The notes under the pieces were generated by a model that was not told the origin of the DNA, did no database searches, and saw only the letters and a list, made by a program, of their open reading frames with translations. Both the position numbers and the translations under genes were made by a program. Positions 44,337 through 53,890 of a DNA stretch of 64,000 bases are shown one piece after another (position 1 is the stretch's first letter; the number at the start of each line of letters is the position of its first letter). The stretch comes from JAFKFJ01 sp963786445 (GTDB taxonomy: Bacteria; Pseudomonadota; Alphaproteobacteria; Acetobacterales; Acetobacteraceae), in contig CAWAZU010000031.1 of assembly GCA_963786445.1 (NCBI GenBank), forward strand, positions 1 to 64,000, in the 5' to 3' direction.

Positions 44337-45092
44337 ATGTCCGCCCTTTCCGGCAAGACCGCGCTGCTGACGGGTGCCCTCGGCACGCTCGGGCGGGCGC
44401 AGGCGGCGGCGCTGGCCGGTGCCGGGGCGGCGCTGCTGCTGCTCGATCGGCCCGGCCATGCCGACGGCGTCGGCTTCGCGGCCACTATCGCGGCGCGGTT
44501 CGGCGGCGCGGCGGAATTCGTCGGCCAGGACTTGAACCAACTGGCGGCGAGCGAGGCCGCAGTGCGGGCGCTGGCGGACGCACGCGGCGGCATCGACATC
44601 CTCATCAACAATGCCGCCCTCATCATCAACAAGCCGTTCGAGCAGTTCTCGCTGACGGAATACGAGGACCAGGTGCGCGTCAACTCCTCGGCCGCGTTCG
44701 CGCTGGCGCGCGCGGTGGCGCCCGGCATGAAGGCGAAATCCTGCGGGAAAATCATCAATTTCTGCTCGGTCACGCTGAACGGGCGCTGGGACGGCTACGT
44801 GCCGTATGTCGCTTCGAAGGGCGCGATGCTGGGGCTGACCAAAACGCTCGCGCGCGAACTCGGCCCGCACGGCGTGCGGGTCAACGCGGTGTCGCCGGGT
44901 GCGGTGGTGTCGGAGGCCGAGCAGCGCGTGTTCGCCGACCGGCTGCAGCAGTACAACGACTGGATCCTGGAGAACCAGTGCCTGAAGCTGCGCATCCAGC
45001 CGCACCACGTTGCCGAGTTGGTGCTGTTCCTGGTCTCGTCCGCGTCCGACCTGATCACCGGCCAGAACATCGCCATCGACGGCGGCTGGTAA
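44337..45092 (+). CDS. Short-chain dehydrogenase/reductase
   Basis: The 251-residue product is a classical SDR with the cofactor motif TGALGTLGRA (near 11), NNAA at about 90, catalytic Ser in FCSVTL and the YVASK Tyr-Lys pair near 156. The C-terminus GQNIAIDGGW is typical. Among sugar-acid genes its likely role is oxidation of a sugar to a lactone or of a hydroxy-acid intermediate, but this is inference from context. Confidence 0.87.
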   Translation: MSALSGKTALLTGALGTLGRAQAAALAGAGAALLLLDRPGHADGVGFAATIAARFGGAAEFVGQDLNQLAASEAAVRALADARGGIDILINNAALIINKPFEQFSLTEYEDQVRVNSSAAFALARAVAPGMKAKSCGKIINFCSVTLNGRWDGYVPYVASKGAMLGLTKTLARELGPHGVRVNAVSPGAVVSEAEQRVFADRLQQYNDWILENQCLKLRIQPHHVAELVLFLVSSASDLITGQNIAIDGGW

Positions 45093-45093
45093 G

Positions 45094-46366
45094 ATGCGCA
45101 CGCCGATCCGCATCACCGCGATCCGCCCGACCACCGTTGCCGTGCCGCTGGAGGCGCCGCTGCGCCACGCCAACGGCGCACACTGGGGCCGCTTCGTGCG
45201 CACCATCGTCGAGGTGGACACCGACGCCGGCATCACCGGCCTCGGCGAGATGGGCGGAGGCGGCGAGAGCGCGGAGGCGGCGTTCCGCGCGCTGCAATCC
45301 TATCTGGTCGGCCATGACGTCACCCGGCTGGAGGCGCTGCGCTTCGCCATCGCCAACCCCACTGCCAGCCTCTACAACAACCGCACGCAGATGCTGGCGG
45401 CGGTCGAGTTCGCCTGCCTCGACATCGTCGGCAAGGCGCTGGACGTGCCGCTGCACGTGCTGCTCGGCGGCAAGCTGCGCGACCGCGTGAAGTTCGCCTC
45501 CTACCTGTTCTTCCGCTTCCCGACCGACGATGCCGGCACGCACGAAGTGCGCACCGCCGACCAGCTCGTCGCGCATGCCCGCGCGCTCAAGGCCACGCAC
45601 GGATTCACCAGCCACAAGCTGAAGGGCGGCGTGTTTCCGCCGCGGCACGAACTCGCGTGCTACCGTGCGCTCGCCGAGGCGTTCCCCGACGACACGGTCC
45701 GCTTCGACCCGAACGCCGCCTTCTCGATCGAGGACGCCATCCGCTTCGGCCGCGCCATCGCCGACCTGCCGAACGACTACTACGAGGACCCGACCTGGGG
45801 GCTGAACGGCATGCGGCAGGTGCGCGCGAGCCGTGCCGATCCGGCTCGCCACCAACACCGTGGTCGTGAACTTCGAGCAGCTCGCCGCCAATCTGCGCGA
45901 TCCGGCGGTCGATGTCGTGCTGCTGGACACGACGTTCTGGGGCGGTGTGCGCGCCTGCATGAAGGCCGCCGGCGTGTGCGAGACCATGCAGCTCGGCATC
46001 GCCGTGCATTCCTCCGGCGAGCTCGGCATCCAGCTCGCCACCATGCTGCATCTCGGCGCGGTGCTACCGAACCTCACCTTCTCCGCCGACGCGCACTACC
46101 ACCATCTGCGCGACGACGTCATTAAAGACGGCAAGTTGCATTATTCGGCGGGGTCGATCGCGGTGCCCGACGGCCCCGGCCTCGGCGTGACGCTCGATCC
46201 CGAGCGGGTGGCGCGCTATGCCGAGTTCTATCGCCGGTCCGGCGGCTACGCCTATGACCGCGACCCGTCGCGACCCGGCTGGTATCCGCTGGTGCCGAAC
46301 GCAGACTGGGCCGATCCCGCAGCGCCGTCGCGAAAACTGCCGGGGCAAGGGGAGGCAGGCGCATGA
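45094..46366 (+). pseudogene. Glucarate dehydratase-like enolase-superfamily enzyme, frameshifted
   Basis: The repaired product is about 423 residues and resembles glucarate dehydratases: SHKLKGG holds the KxK bases near 170, FDPNAAFS a metal ligand, LATNTVVVNFEQL and HSSGELGIQLATMLHLGA later active-site segments with the catalytic His. At about 45829 an extra C in AGCCGTGCC shifts the frame; both halves are otherwise intact. It starts one base after the SDR stop. Glucarate is the family's main substrate, but related acids are handled by close relatives. Confidence 0.87.
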
Positions 46367-47235
46367 CCGAAATCCGTCTCGTCGTGGATGCCCGCAACAA
46401 GCTCGGCGAAGGCCCGGTCTGGGACGCGGCCGGGCAGGCGCTCTACTGGGTGGACATCGAGGGGCGCAAGCTGTTCCGCCTCGATCATGCCGGCGGCACC
46501 GTGCGGGATTGGAATTTCCCCGAGCGCATCGCCAGCTTCGCGTTGCGGCGGGCGGGCGGGCTGGTGTGCGCGTTCGCGTCCGGCCTGGCGTTCTTCGATC
46601 CCGACAGCGGCGCGATCGAATGGATCGCGCGGCCGGAGGCGATGATCGCGCGCAACCGCTTCAACGACGGCAAATGCGACCGCGCCGGCCGCTTCTGGGC
46701 CGGCGGCATGGACGACCGCATGAAGGAGCACACTGCATCGCTCTATCGCCTCGACCCCGACGGCCGCGTGCATCGCATGGACGGCGCGATCGGCATCTCC
46801 AACTCGCTGGCCTGGAGTCCCGACGACCGCGTCTTCTATTTCGCCGATTCGCTCGACGGCGCCATCTACGCCTACGATTTTGACGCCGCGACCGGCGCGC
46901 TCGCCGGCAAGCGCATTTTCGCCGCCGCCGGGGGCCAGCCCGGCGTGCCCGACGGCTCGACGATCGATGCCGAGGGGTTCTTGTGGAACGCGCGCTGGGA
47001 CGGCTGGCGCCTGGCGCGCTACGCGCCGGACGGGCGCATCGACCGCGTCGTCGAACTGCCGGTGCAGAAGCCGACGAGCTGCATGTTCGGCGGCCCCGAC
47101 CTTGCCACGCTCTACGTCACCTCGGCGATCTGGGACCTGTCGGGCGAGGCGCTCGCGCGCCAGCCCTGGGCCGGCGGGCTGCTCGCCGTGGACGTGGGCG
47201 TGCGCGGCCTGCCGGAGCCGCGCTTCGCCGGATAG
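46363..47235 (+). CDS. SMP-30/gluconolactonase family lactonase
   Basis: The 290-residue product is a six-bladed beta-propeller with the metal-site segments KLGEGPVWD near 14 (Glu), RFNDGKCD near 100 (Asn), SNSLAWSPD near 148 (Asn) and VPDGSTIDAEG near 196 (Asp). Such enzymes open sugar lactones to aldonic acids. Its start overlaps the preceding dehydratase stop, so it is part of the same transcript. It supports an oxidative, non-phosphorylating sugar pathway. Confidence 0.9.
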   Translation: MTEIRLVVDARNKLGEGPVWDAAGQALYWVDIEGRKLFRLDHAGGTVRDWNFPERIASFALRRAGGLVCAFASGLAFFDPDSGAIEWIARPEAMIARNRFNDGKCDRAGRFWAGGMDDRMKEHTASLYRLDPDGRVHRMDGAIGISNSLAWSPDDRVFYFADSLDGAIYAYDFDAATGALAGKRIFAAAGGQPGVPDGSTIDAEGFLWNARWDGWRLARYAPDGRIDRVVELPVQKPTSCMFGGPDLATLYVTSAIWDLSGEALARQPWAGGLLAVDVGVRGLPEPRFAG

Positions 47236-47342
47236 CTTTCGCATCCGGCATTTCGGCTTGACGGGGACTGCCGCGCGGTGGTCCTTTCACGACCCCGCGA
47301 GGCACCGTTGGGGCGCCCGTATCGACCGCCCGGAATCGCCGC

Positions 47343-48643
47343 ATGCTGATCGCCCCCGTCGAAGGGCAAACCGCCCCGGCCGAGAGCGTTTCCGAAGCCG
47401 CCGACGCCCCGGCCTCGGCAAAGCCGGCGCCGCCCATCGCCGGGCCGGTCTCGGCGGGCGACCCTCCAAGCGCGCCTATCCGGCCCCCGCGGCGCAGCCG
47501 ACGCAGGAGGGGCCGAGCGGCATCCGCTTCGACTTCAACGAGGGCTGCCGCGTCACGCTGCCCGCCGCCGAGCGGCCCTGGCGCGTGGTGCTGCGCGACC
47601 GCGACACCGGCAACGTGCTGTTCCGCACCGATCTGGTCTCCGGCGCGGTCAACAGCACCAAGCGCTACTACATCCGCTTCCGCATCGAGGTCACGCAGGA
47701 CGACCAGCCGGTGCTGACGCACGACTACGACGCCGCCGGGCGCGATGTGCTGGTGCTGCTGCCGATCGGCACGCTCGGCGACACGCTGGGCTGGCTGCCC
47801 TATGCGATCAAATTCCAGCGCCGGCACGGCTGCCGGCTGACCATCGGCATCGCCGAACGGCTGATCGCGCTGTTCCGCGACGCCTACCCGGACGTCACCT
47901 TCGTCGCGCACGAGGGCATCGCGGTCGAGAGCTACTACGCTACCTATTATGTCGGCCTGTTCTTCGACGACGACGGCGCAGTCTGGCAGCCGAGCGATTT
48001 TCGTCTGGTCGGGCTGCACCGCACCGCCGGCTACATCCTCGGCGTCGATCCGACCGAGGAGCCGCCGCGCATTTCGCCGCTGCAGGACGGCGCGCCGCTG
48101 GACGAGCCGTATGTCGCGATCGCGACGCAGAGCACGACGCAGTGCAAGACCTGGAACAATCCCCACGGCTGGCACGAGATCATCGCGTTCCTCAAGCAGC
48201 ACGGCTACCGCGTCGTCTGCATCGACCAGAAGCAGGTGCATGGCACCGGCGTCGTCTGGAACCACATCCCCAACGGCGCGGAGGACCAGACCGGCGACCG
48301 CCCGCTGCTGGAACGCGCGCGCTGGATCAAGCACGCCGCGTTCTTCGTGGGACTTTCCAGCGGCCTGTCCTGGCTCGCCTGGGCGGTCGGCACGCCGGTG
48401 GTGATGATCAGCGGCTTCACGCACCCGATCAACGAGTTCGCCACCCCCTATCGCGTCATCAACTACCACACCTGCAACAGCTGCTGGAACGACATGCGGC
48501 TGCGCTTCGATCACAAGGATTTCCTGTGGTGCCCGCGGCACGCCGGCACGGCGCGGCAGTTCGAATGCACGCGGCTGATCACCACCGAGCAGGTGAAGGA
48601 CGCGATCCGCCGCATTCCCGGCTTCGGCGCGCAGCGCGGCTGA
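47343..48643 (+). pseudogene. TibC/Aah-type autotransporter O-heptosyltransferase, frameshifted near the N-terminus
   Basis: From about residue 55 the product has the family's opening TQEGPSGIRFDFNEG, the Rossmann-like heptosyltransferase domain, and a C-terminal cluster of cysteines in HTCNSCWND, LWCPRH and FECTRL that binds an iron ion in characterised relatives. These dodecameric enzymes attach heptose to serines of autotransporter passenger domains in the cytoplasm. A base missing near 47472 (CCAAG for CCAAAG) separates the likely start at 47343 from the rest. No autotransporter or ADP-heptose gene is in the window. Confidence 0.85.
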
Positions 48644-48681
48644 CCGCGCGCTCAACGGAATCGTGAGGTCCCGCCAGCGGC

Positions 48682-48687
48682 TTGACA
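48682..48687 (+). promoter_or_regulatory. -35-like TTGACA before the second sugar-binding protein
   Basis: A CGGCTTGACA string, similar to the one before the sugar-acid cluster, stands 60 nt before the ATG. A weak CAGTTC lies 17 bp downstream. Only a tentative promoter. Confidence 0.3.
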
Positions 48688-48746
48688 GCGCCGTCTGCCG
48701 TGGACAGTTCTGCGCCGGTGCAACGAGCGGGAACCGGAGCGGCGAC

Positions 48747-49772
48747 ATGCGCGGCAGAATCGTGTCCGCTTGCGTCGCGGCTGCCGTGTTGGCGGCGGTC
48801 GCCGGCGCGGCTTTTGCTGTCGGGCCGCCGCAGGAACCGTTCACGGTCGGCTACGCGGCCGGGCTGCTCGCCGATCCGTTCCAGTCGATCCAGGCGGACC
48901 TCAGCTTCGCGCTCGCCCGAAAAGCGGGGCTGAAGATGCTGCCGGTCGCCGACGCCAACGGCGATGCCGCAAAGCAGGTCGCCGATGTTCGGAAACTGAT
49001 CGCACGCGGCGCGCGGGGCATCATCGCCGTGCCGCTCGACGGCGAGGCCATCGTGCCGGCGCTCGATTTCGCCGCCGCCAAGGACGTGAAGGTGGTCGCC
49101 ATCGACACCGCGCCATCCGGCGGCAAAGTGGCGATGGTGGTGCGCGCGGACGATCGGCGCATGGCCGAGGACGCCTGCCACCTGATCGGCGAGCGCCTCG
49201 GCGGCAAGGGAACGGTGCTGTCGATGATGGGCAGCCAGGCCACCTCCGCCGGCCGCGAGCGCACCACCGGGTTCGCCGACTGCATGCGCAGTGTCTATGG
49301 CGACGTCACGCTGATGCAGCAGCCGACCGATGGCAGGAGCGAGCGCGCCGCCGCGGTCGCGCGCGCCGCGGTGACGGACACGCCGGAGCTTGCGGCGATC
49401 TACATGCAGAGCGATGCGGTGATGCTCGCGGGCGTGCTGAACGAGTTGCGGCGCGCGGGCCGGCTGACGCAGGTCGGCGCGCCGCATCATATCGTGCTGG
49501 TCAGCATCGACGGCACGCCGCTGGCGTTGCAGCGCATCCGCGCGGGCTATCTCGACGCCGCGATCGCGCAGCCGCTCGACCAGTCGGTGACCTATGGCCT
49601 GCAATATCTGGAGGAAGCGATCGAAGGACGGAGTTTCCGGCCCGGTCCCACCGACCACGACAGCCGGATCGTCGAGCGCAAGGGCAATCTGATGGACCTG
49701 CTGCCCGCGCCGATCGTGACCAGGGCGAACGCCTCCAGCCCGGCGCTGTGGGGCAACAAGTTCAAGACATGA
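48747..49772 (+). CDS. Sugar-binding periplasmic protein, orphan
   Basis: The 341-residue product has a signal peptide ending near residue 25 (GAAFAVG) and a type I periplasmic-binding fold like ribose-binding protein (TVGYAAGLLADPFQSIQADL; VPLDGEAIVPALDFAAA). It lacks its own permease and ATPase genes; it could use the importer 4-7 kb upstream or act in sensing. It is only distantly similar to the first binding protein. Confidence 0.85.
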   Translation: MRGRIVSACVAAAVLAAVAGAAFAVGPPQEPFTVGYAAGLLADPFQSIQADLSFALARKAGLKMLPVADANGDAAKQVADVRKLIARGARGIIAVPLDGEAIVPALDFAAAKDVKVVAIDTAPSGGKVAMVVRADDRRMAEDACHLIGERLGGKGTVLSMMGSQATSAGRERTTGFADCMRSVYGDVTLMQQPTDGRSERAAAVARAAVTDTPELAAIYMQSDAVMLAGVLNELRRAGRLTQVGAPHHIVLVSIDGTPLALQRIRAGYLDAAIAQPLDQSVTYGLQYLEEAIEGRSFRPGPTDHDSRIVERKGNLMDLLPAPIVTRANASSPALWGNKFKT

Positions 49773-49824
49773 TGCAATCCGAGCCGGCCAAAATATCGAC
49801 ACGCGGGCGCCCGGATGAACGCCG

Positions 49825-50100
49825 TCATGCCGTGGGCAACTGGCGGAATCCAGGTTCGGCGGGCGGCTCGGCCAGCGCTTCCTCGATCGCGGTGACCTCG
49901 GCCAGCCGCGGGCCGCGCCGGCAGGCGCGCACCATCTCCTCCACCGCCGCAGTGTCGCCGTCCACCAGCACCTCGATACTGCCGTCGCGGCGGTTGCGCA
50001 CCCAGCCGGAGAGGCCCAGCGCCTCCGCCCGCGCCACCATCCAGGCGCGGAACCCAACTCCGTGAACGCGGCCGGAAATGGTCAGGCGTTTGGCGGTCAT
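49825..50100 (-). CDS. acyP: Acylphosphatase
   Basis: The 91-residue product is a complete acylphosphatase, with GRVHGVGFRAWM (substrate-binding Arg near 18) and WVRNRRDGSIEV (catalytic Asn near 36). It hydrolyses acyl phosphates such as carbamoyl phosphate. Its ATG overlaps the stop of the ATP12 gene, ending a leftward operon that begins at rarA. Confidence 0.95.
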   Translation of the reverse strand: MTAKRLTISGRVHGVGFRAWMVARAEALGLSGWVRNRRDGSIEVLVDGDTAAVEEMVRACRRGPRLAEVTAIEEALAEPPAEPGFRQLPTA

Positions 50101-50804
50101 GCGCGCAGCAACTCCAGGAAGCGGGCGGCCACCGCTATGTCTTCGCCGATCCGGCGCCGCCGCGCGAGGGCTTCTGCGTCCTCGCCCCAGAATTCTGCCT
50201 GGAACGTCTCGTCCAGGATCGCCGCCCGGTGCGCCGCCTCCGCCGCGATCACGCCGTCGGCCAGCGCCAGCCCCAGCACGAGGCTGCCCAGCGCCGGCAC
50301 GGCGATGCCCAGCGCTGCCAGCGCATACGGCCCCAGCGCCGCCAGCGCCGCCGCCAGCGCGGCCAGCGCATCCGGCGGCTGCGCCACCGGCACGACGCCC
50401 ACGGTGACGGCAAGCTGCGCACCGTGCCGCGCCGCCAGCCAGTCGAGCCAGGGCTGCCACGCAGCCGCCTGGCGCGCGGCCAGCGCCGCCGGCTCGACGG
50501 CGCGGTAGCACAGCAGGTCGGTCTCGCCGTAGCGCACCAGTTCCAGCGCCATCGGCTCGGGATCGGGCGCGATGCGCACCTGGCCGGTGCCGGCGATGCG
50601 CGTCAACTTCAGGTCGGCGAACGAGGTTTTTCCCCCTTTGCCGCCGCCGGCCGCCTGCCACTCGGCGGCGACGGCCTCGGCGAGCGCGCGGCCCGGCAGA
50701 CGCAGCTCCGCGCCGCCCGGCAGATGCACCGCCCGCCCGTCGAGCAGGATGCGCCAGCAGGCACCGATCGGCGCAACCTGCGCGGCTTCCCAGAAGCGTT
50801 GCAT
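50097..50804 (-). CDS. ATP12-family F1-ATPase assembly chaperone
   Basis: The 235-residue product belongs to the ATP12 family, shared by alphaproteobacteria and mitochondria, which chaperones F1-ATPase alpha subunit assembly. Visible family segments are RAVHLPGGAELRLPGRALAE near the N-terminus, SFADLKLTRI, the ETDLLCYRA segment near 95 and the EAAHRAAILDETFQAEFWG end. It sits between the AsmA-like and acylphosphatase genes. Confidence 0.92.
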   Translation of the reverse strand: MQRFWEAAQVAPIGACWRILLDGRAVHLPGGAELRLPGRALAEAVAAEWQAAGGGKGGKTSFADLKLTRIAGTGQVRIAPDPEPMALELVRYGETDLLCYRAVEPAALAARQAAAWQPWLDWLAARHGAQLAVTVGVVPVAQPPDALAALAAALAALGPYALAALGIAVPALGSLVLGLALADGVIAAEAAHRAAILDETFQAEFWGEDAEALARRRRIGEDIAVAARFLELLRA

Positions 50805-50813
50805 GCGCGCCGC

Positions 50814-52923
50814 CTACGGCCCCGGCAAACACGGGGCGGCCGGCGCGGCGGCCGCGTGCTGCCTGGCGAGCGCGCCCGCCAGCGCGCCGAGCAGCGCCGT
50901 CCGCCCGGCCGCGCCGGAGTCGAGCACCGGCTTGGGGTCGCGCAGCGTGCCGCCGAGGCGCACCGGCACCACGATGCCCGGCCCCACGCGCAGCATCGGC
51001 CGCAGGTGCAGGTTCAGCGTCTCCGGCCCCAGCTCCACCGAGCCGCTGCCCTGCACTTGCAGTTTTGGCGTCTCGGCGAACAGGGTCGCGACCGTCACCG
51101 TGCCGTCATGCGCCCTTAGCCGCAGGTCGAGGCAAGTCAGCCGGCTGCGCCCGACGCCGCCGAGCGCATTGGCCGGCAGCCGCGCCGCCTTCAGCACGCC
51201 GCCAAGTGCCGCCGCCAGCAGCGCGTCGTCGATGTCGGCGTCGCTCGCGGTCAGCGCCAGATGCCCGTCCAGGCTCGCCGCCAGCGCGTGCGGCGAGGTG
51301 CCCGTGGCCTTCAGGTCGGCGTCCACCGTGGCGCTGCCGTCGAGTGCGCCGGGCCAGCCCAGCGCCGCCGCCAGCGGCGCCAGCGACAGCGCCGGCGCGT
51401 GCAGCGCCAGGGCCATCGGCGGCGCCGGCACGCTGGCGTCGATCGCCAGCCGCCCGTCCAGCGCCCCGCCCGGCGACTGCCCGGCGAACGGGTCGAGCGC
51501 CAGCCGCCCGTCCTGCAGCAGCAGATGCCCCGCCACCTCCGAATAGGCCGCGCCCCCGGTCTGCAGCACCGCCACGCTGAATTGCAGGTCGGCATCGGCC
51601 CGCCGCAGCACGGAAAAGTCGAGCGGCTGGTCGGAGATCAGCCCCGCCGGGCGCGCGGCCAGCGGCGCGGGCGCGGCCGCTGCCGGCGGAGGCGGAAGCG
51701 GAGGCGGAGGCGGCGGGGGCGGGCGATGCCGCCAGCAGCGCGTCGAGGTCGAGGAACTGCGACGTCAGCGTGCCGCGCACGGCCGGGCGCGGCGCCCAGG
51801 CGACGGTCACCGCCGCATGGAGCTGCAGCAGTTTCGGCGCCTCCGCCGTCAGCGTCAGCGGCAGCGTGGCCCCGGCGAGCGGCCCGGCGGTCGCCAGCGC
51901 GTGCAGCGTCGTGCCGTGCAGCGTGGCCAGCACGTCGGCCTGCGCCGGCTGCCGCAAATCGGGCGCGGTCACGTCGGCGCGCGTGAGCACAAGGCCCGGC
52001 ACCACCGCACCGAGATCGAGACCGGCGATATGCAGCGTCAGCGCGCTCACCGTGGGCGCCGCCCGCCCGGCCGCGGCCAGCCGGGCGGCGACCGAAACGT
52101 CGTGCAGCCGCGGCAGCGCCGCCGGCAGCAGCGGCGCGAACGCCGCGAGGTCGGTCGCGGCGGCATCGAGTTGCAGCGAGTAGCCGGCCCGCGCCACCGG
52201 CGCGGCCAGGGTGCCGCGCACGGCCAGCCGCGCCCCCTCCCCTTGCAGCACCAGCTGCACCGGCCAGGGCGGGGCGCCGGGACGGTCGAGCAGCCGCTCC
52301 GCCGGTCCGGTCTCGCCGCTCAGCGCCAGCCGCCGTCCGGCGCTCACGACCTCGCCGGAGAGCACGAGGTCGGCCCCGGGCGCGGCGGCCACGGCATCGA
52401 AGCGCGGCACGGCGAAACGCGCGCCGTGCCACGTCACCTGCCCGTCGCGCAGATGCACCGCGCCGATCGCCAGCCGCAAGCGCCGTGCGGGGGCGTGCGG
52501 CGGGGCCGACGGCGCTTGCGGGACCGCCGCGGTCGCGGCGGGCGGCGGCGCCGCGCCCGGTTGCAGCGTCAGGCTGGGCCGCACCAGGTCGAGCCGGACC
52601 ACGTCCACTTCGCCGGTCAGCAGCGGCAGCAATGCGATGCGCGCGGCGAGCCGCCTGACCTGCGCCTGCACCGCGCCGCCGCGTCCGGTGAACGCGACAT
52701 CGTCGGCCACCAGCCGCGGCGGCAGGCCGAACCCGAGGCGGATCGGCCCGCGCAGCGCGAGCGTGCCGCCGGTGGCGCGCGCAGCTTCGGCCTCGATGCC
52801 CGGCTTGAACCCGTTGGGATCGACCAGCAGCGTCGCCGCCAGCGCCGCACCGAGCACCAGCACCGCCAGCAGCAGCACGCCGCCGACCAGCCAGCGCAGC
52901 ACGGGACGGCGGCGCCGCCTCAT
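50814..52923 (-). pseudogene. AsmA family protein, frameshifted
   Basis: AsmA-like proteins are inner-membrane anchored, bridge-like periplasmic proteins linked to lipid transport. The first 420 residues show the N-terminal membrane segment (RWLVGGVLLLAVLVLGAAL), the NGFKPGIEAEAARATGGTLAL motif and the AsmA body. At about 51675-51690, in a GC-rich alanine tract, an inserted base shifts the frame. The C-terminal domain (about 260 residues, LKATGTSPHALAASLDGHL) continues intact in the next frame. Repaired length is about 700 residues. Its start overlaps the pseudouridine synthase stop. Confidence 0.83.
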
Positions 52924-53890
52924 GCGCGCAGCGGCGGCAGCGGCGCCGGCGCGACGAAGCCGAGCGCACGGAACGTCGCCGCCATGTGCGCCGGCAGCGG
53001 GGCCTCCACCGCGAGCCGCCCGCCCGCCGGATGCGGCAGCACCAGCCGTCGCGCATGCAGGTGCAGCATCGCGGCGAAAACCCTCGACCGGCGTCGTGCC
53101 ATAGGCGTCGTCGCCCAGGATCGGCGCGCCGATCGCCGCGCAATGCACGCGCAGCTGGTGCGTCCGCCCGGTCAGCGGGCACAGCTCCAGCCAGGCGAGC
53201 TTGCGGCCGGCATGGTCGAGCGTGCGGTATTCGGTCAGCGCCCGCGCCGACGTCGTGGTCATCCTCCGTGGCCACGGCCACGCGCGCGCCGCCGATGCCC
53301 GGCTCGTGGCGGACCAGGGGCGCGTCGATGCGCCCCTCCACCGGCACCGGCCGCCCGACCACGACCGCCCAATAGGTTTTCTCCACCGCGCGGCTGCGGA
53401 AGGCGGCGGCGAGCTTTGCCGCGACGCCGGGCGAGCGCGCCACCACCAGCACGCCCGACGTATCGCGATCGAGCCGATGCACGAGGCGCGGCCGGTCCTG
53501 CGGCCCGCTCGCCAGCGCCGCCAGCATTCCGTCCAGATGCCTGGCAATCCCCGGCCCGCCCTGGGTCGGCAGGCCGGGCGGCTTGTCAAGCACCAGCAGG
53601 TGGTCGTCGCGATACAGCAGCATCCGCTCCAGCTCGGCGCGCGTGCGTTCGTCCGGCGGCGGCGCGGCCGGCGGGGCTGGGGCGGCGGGCAGCGGCGGGA
53701 TGCGCACCGACTGGCCGGGCGCGAGCCGCGTCGCCGCCGCCACGCGCCGCCCATCGACGCGGATCTGCCCGGTGCGGCAGAGACGCTGGATCACGCCCTG
53801 GGTCAGCTCCGGGAAATGCCGGCGGAACCAGCGGTCGAGGCGGATATCGGCCTCGTCGGCCTCGACCGCGCGCATCGCGACCCCGCTCAT
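52920..53890 (-). pseudogene. RluC/RluD-family pseudouridine synthase, two frameshifts
   Basis: The gene encodes an S4 RNA-binding domain (1-70) and a pseudouridine synthase domain with the catalytic motif HRLDRDTSGVLVVARS near 145. One insertion near 53260 and a second in a T-run near 53085 (GGTTTTCG) break the frame; the three pieces are contiguous and complete, giving about 322 residues. The enzyme modifies uridines in 23S rRNA. Two homopolymer or near-homopolymer errors in one intact-looking gene point to sequence error. The stop overlaps the AsmA ATG; the start overlaps the rarA stop. Confidence 0.88.

Noticed and set aside
45094..46366. Calling the enzyme glucarate dehydratase outright
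   Set aside because: Motifs match the subgroup, but related diacid and epimer substrates cannot be separated by reading alone.
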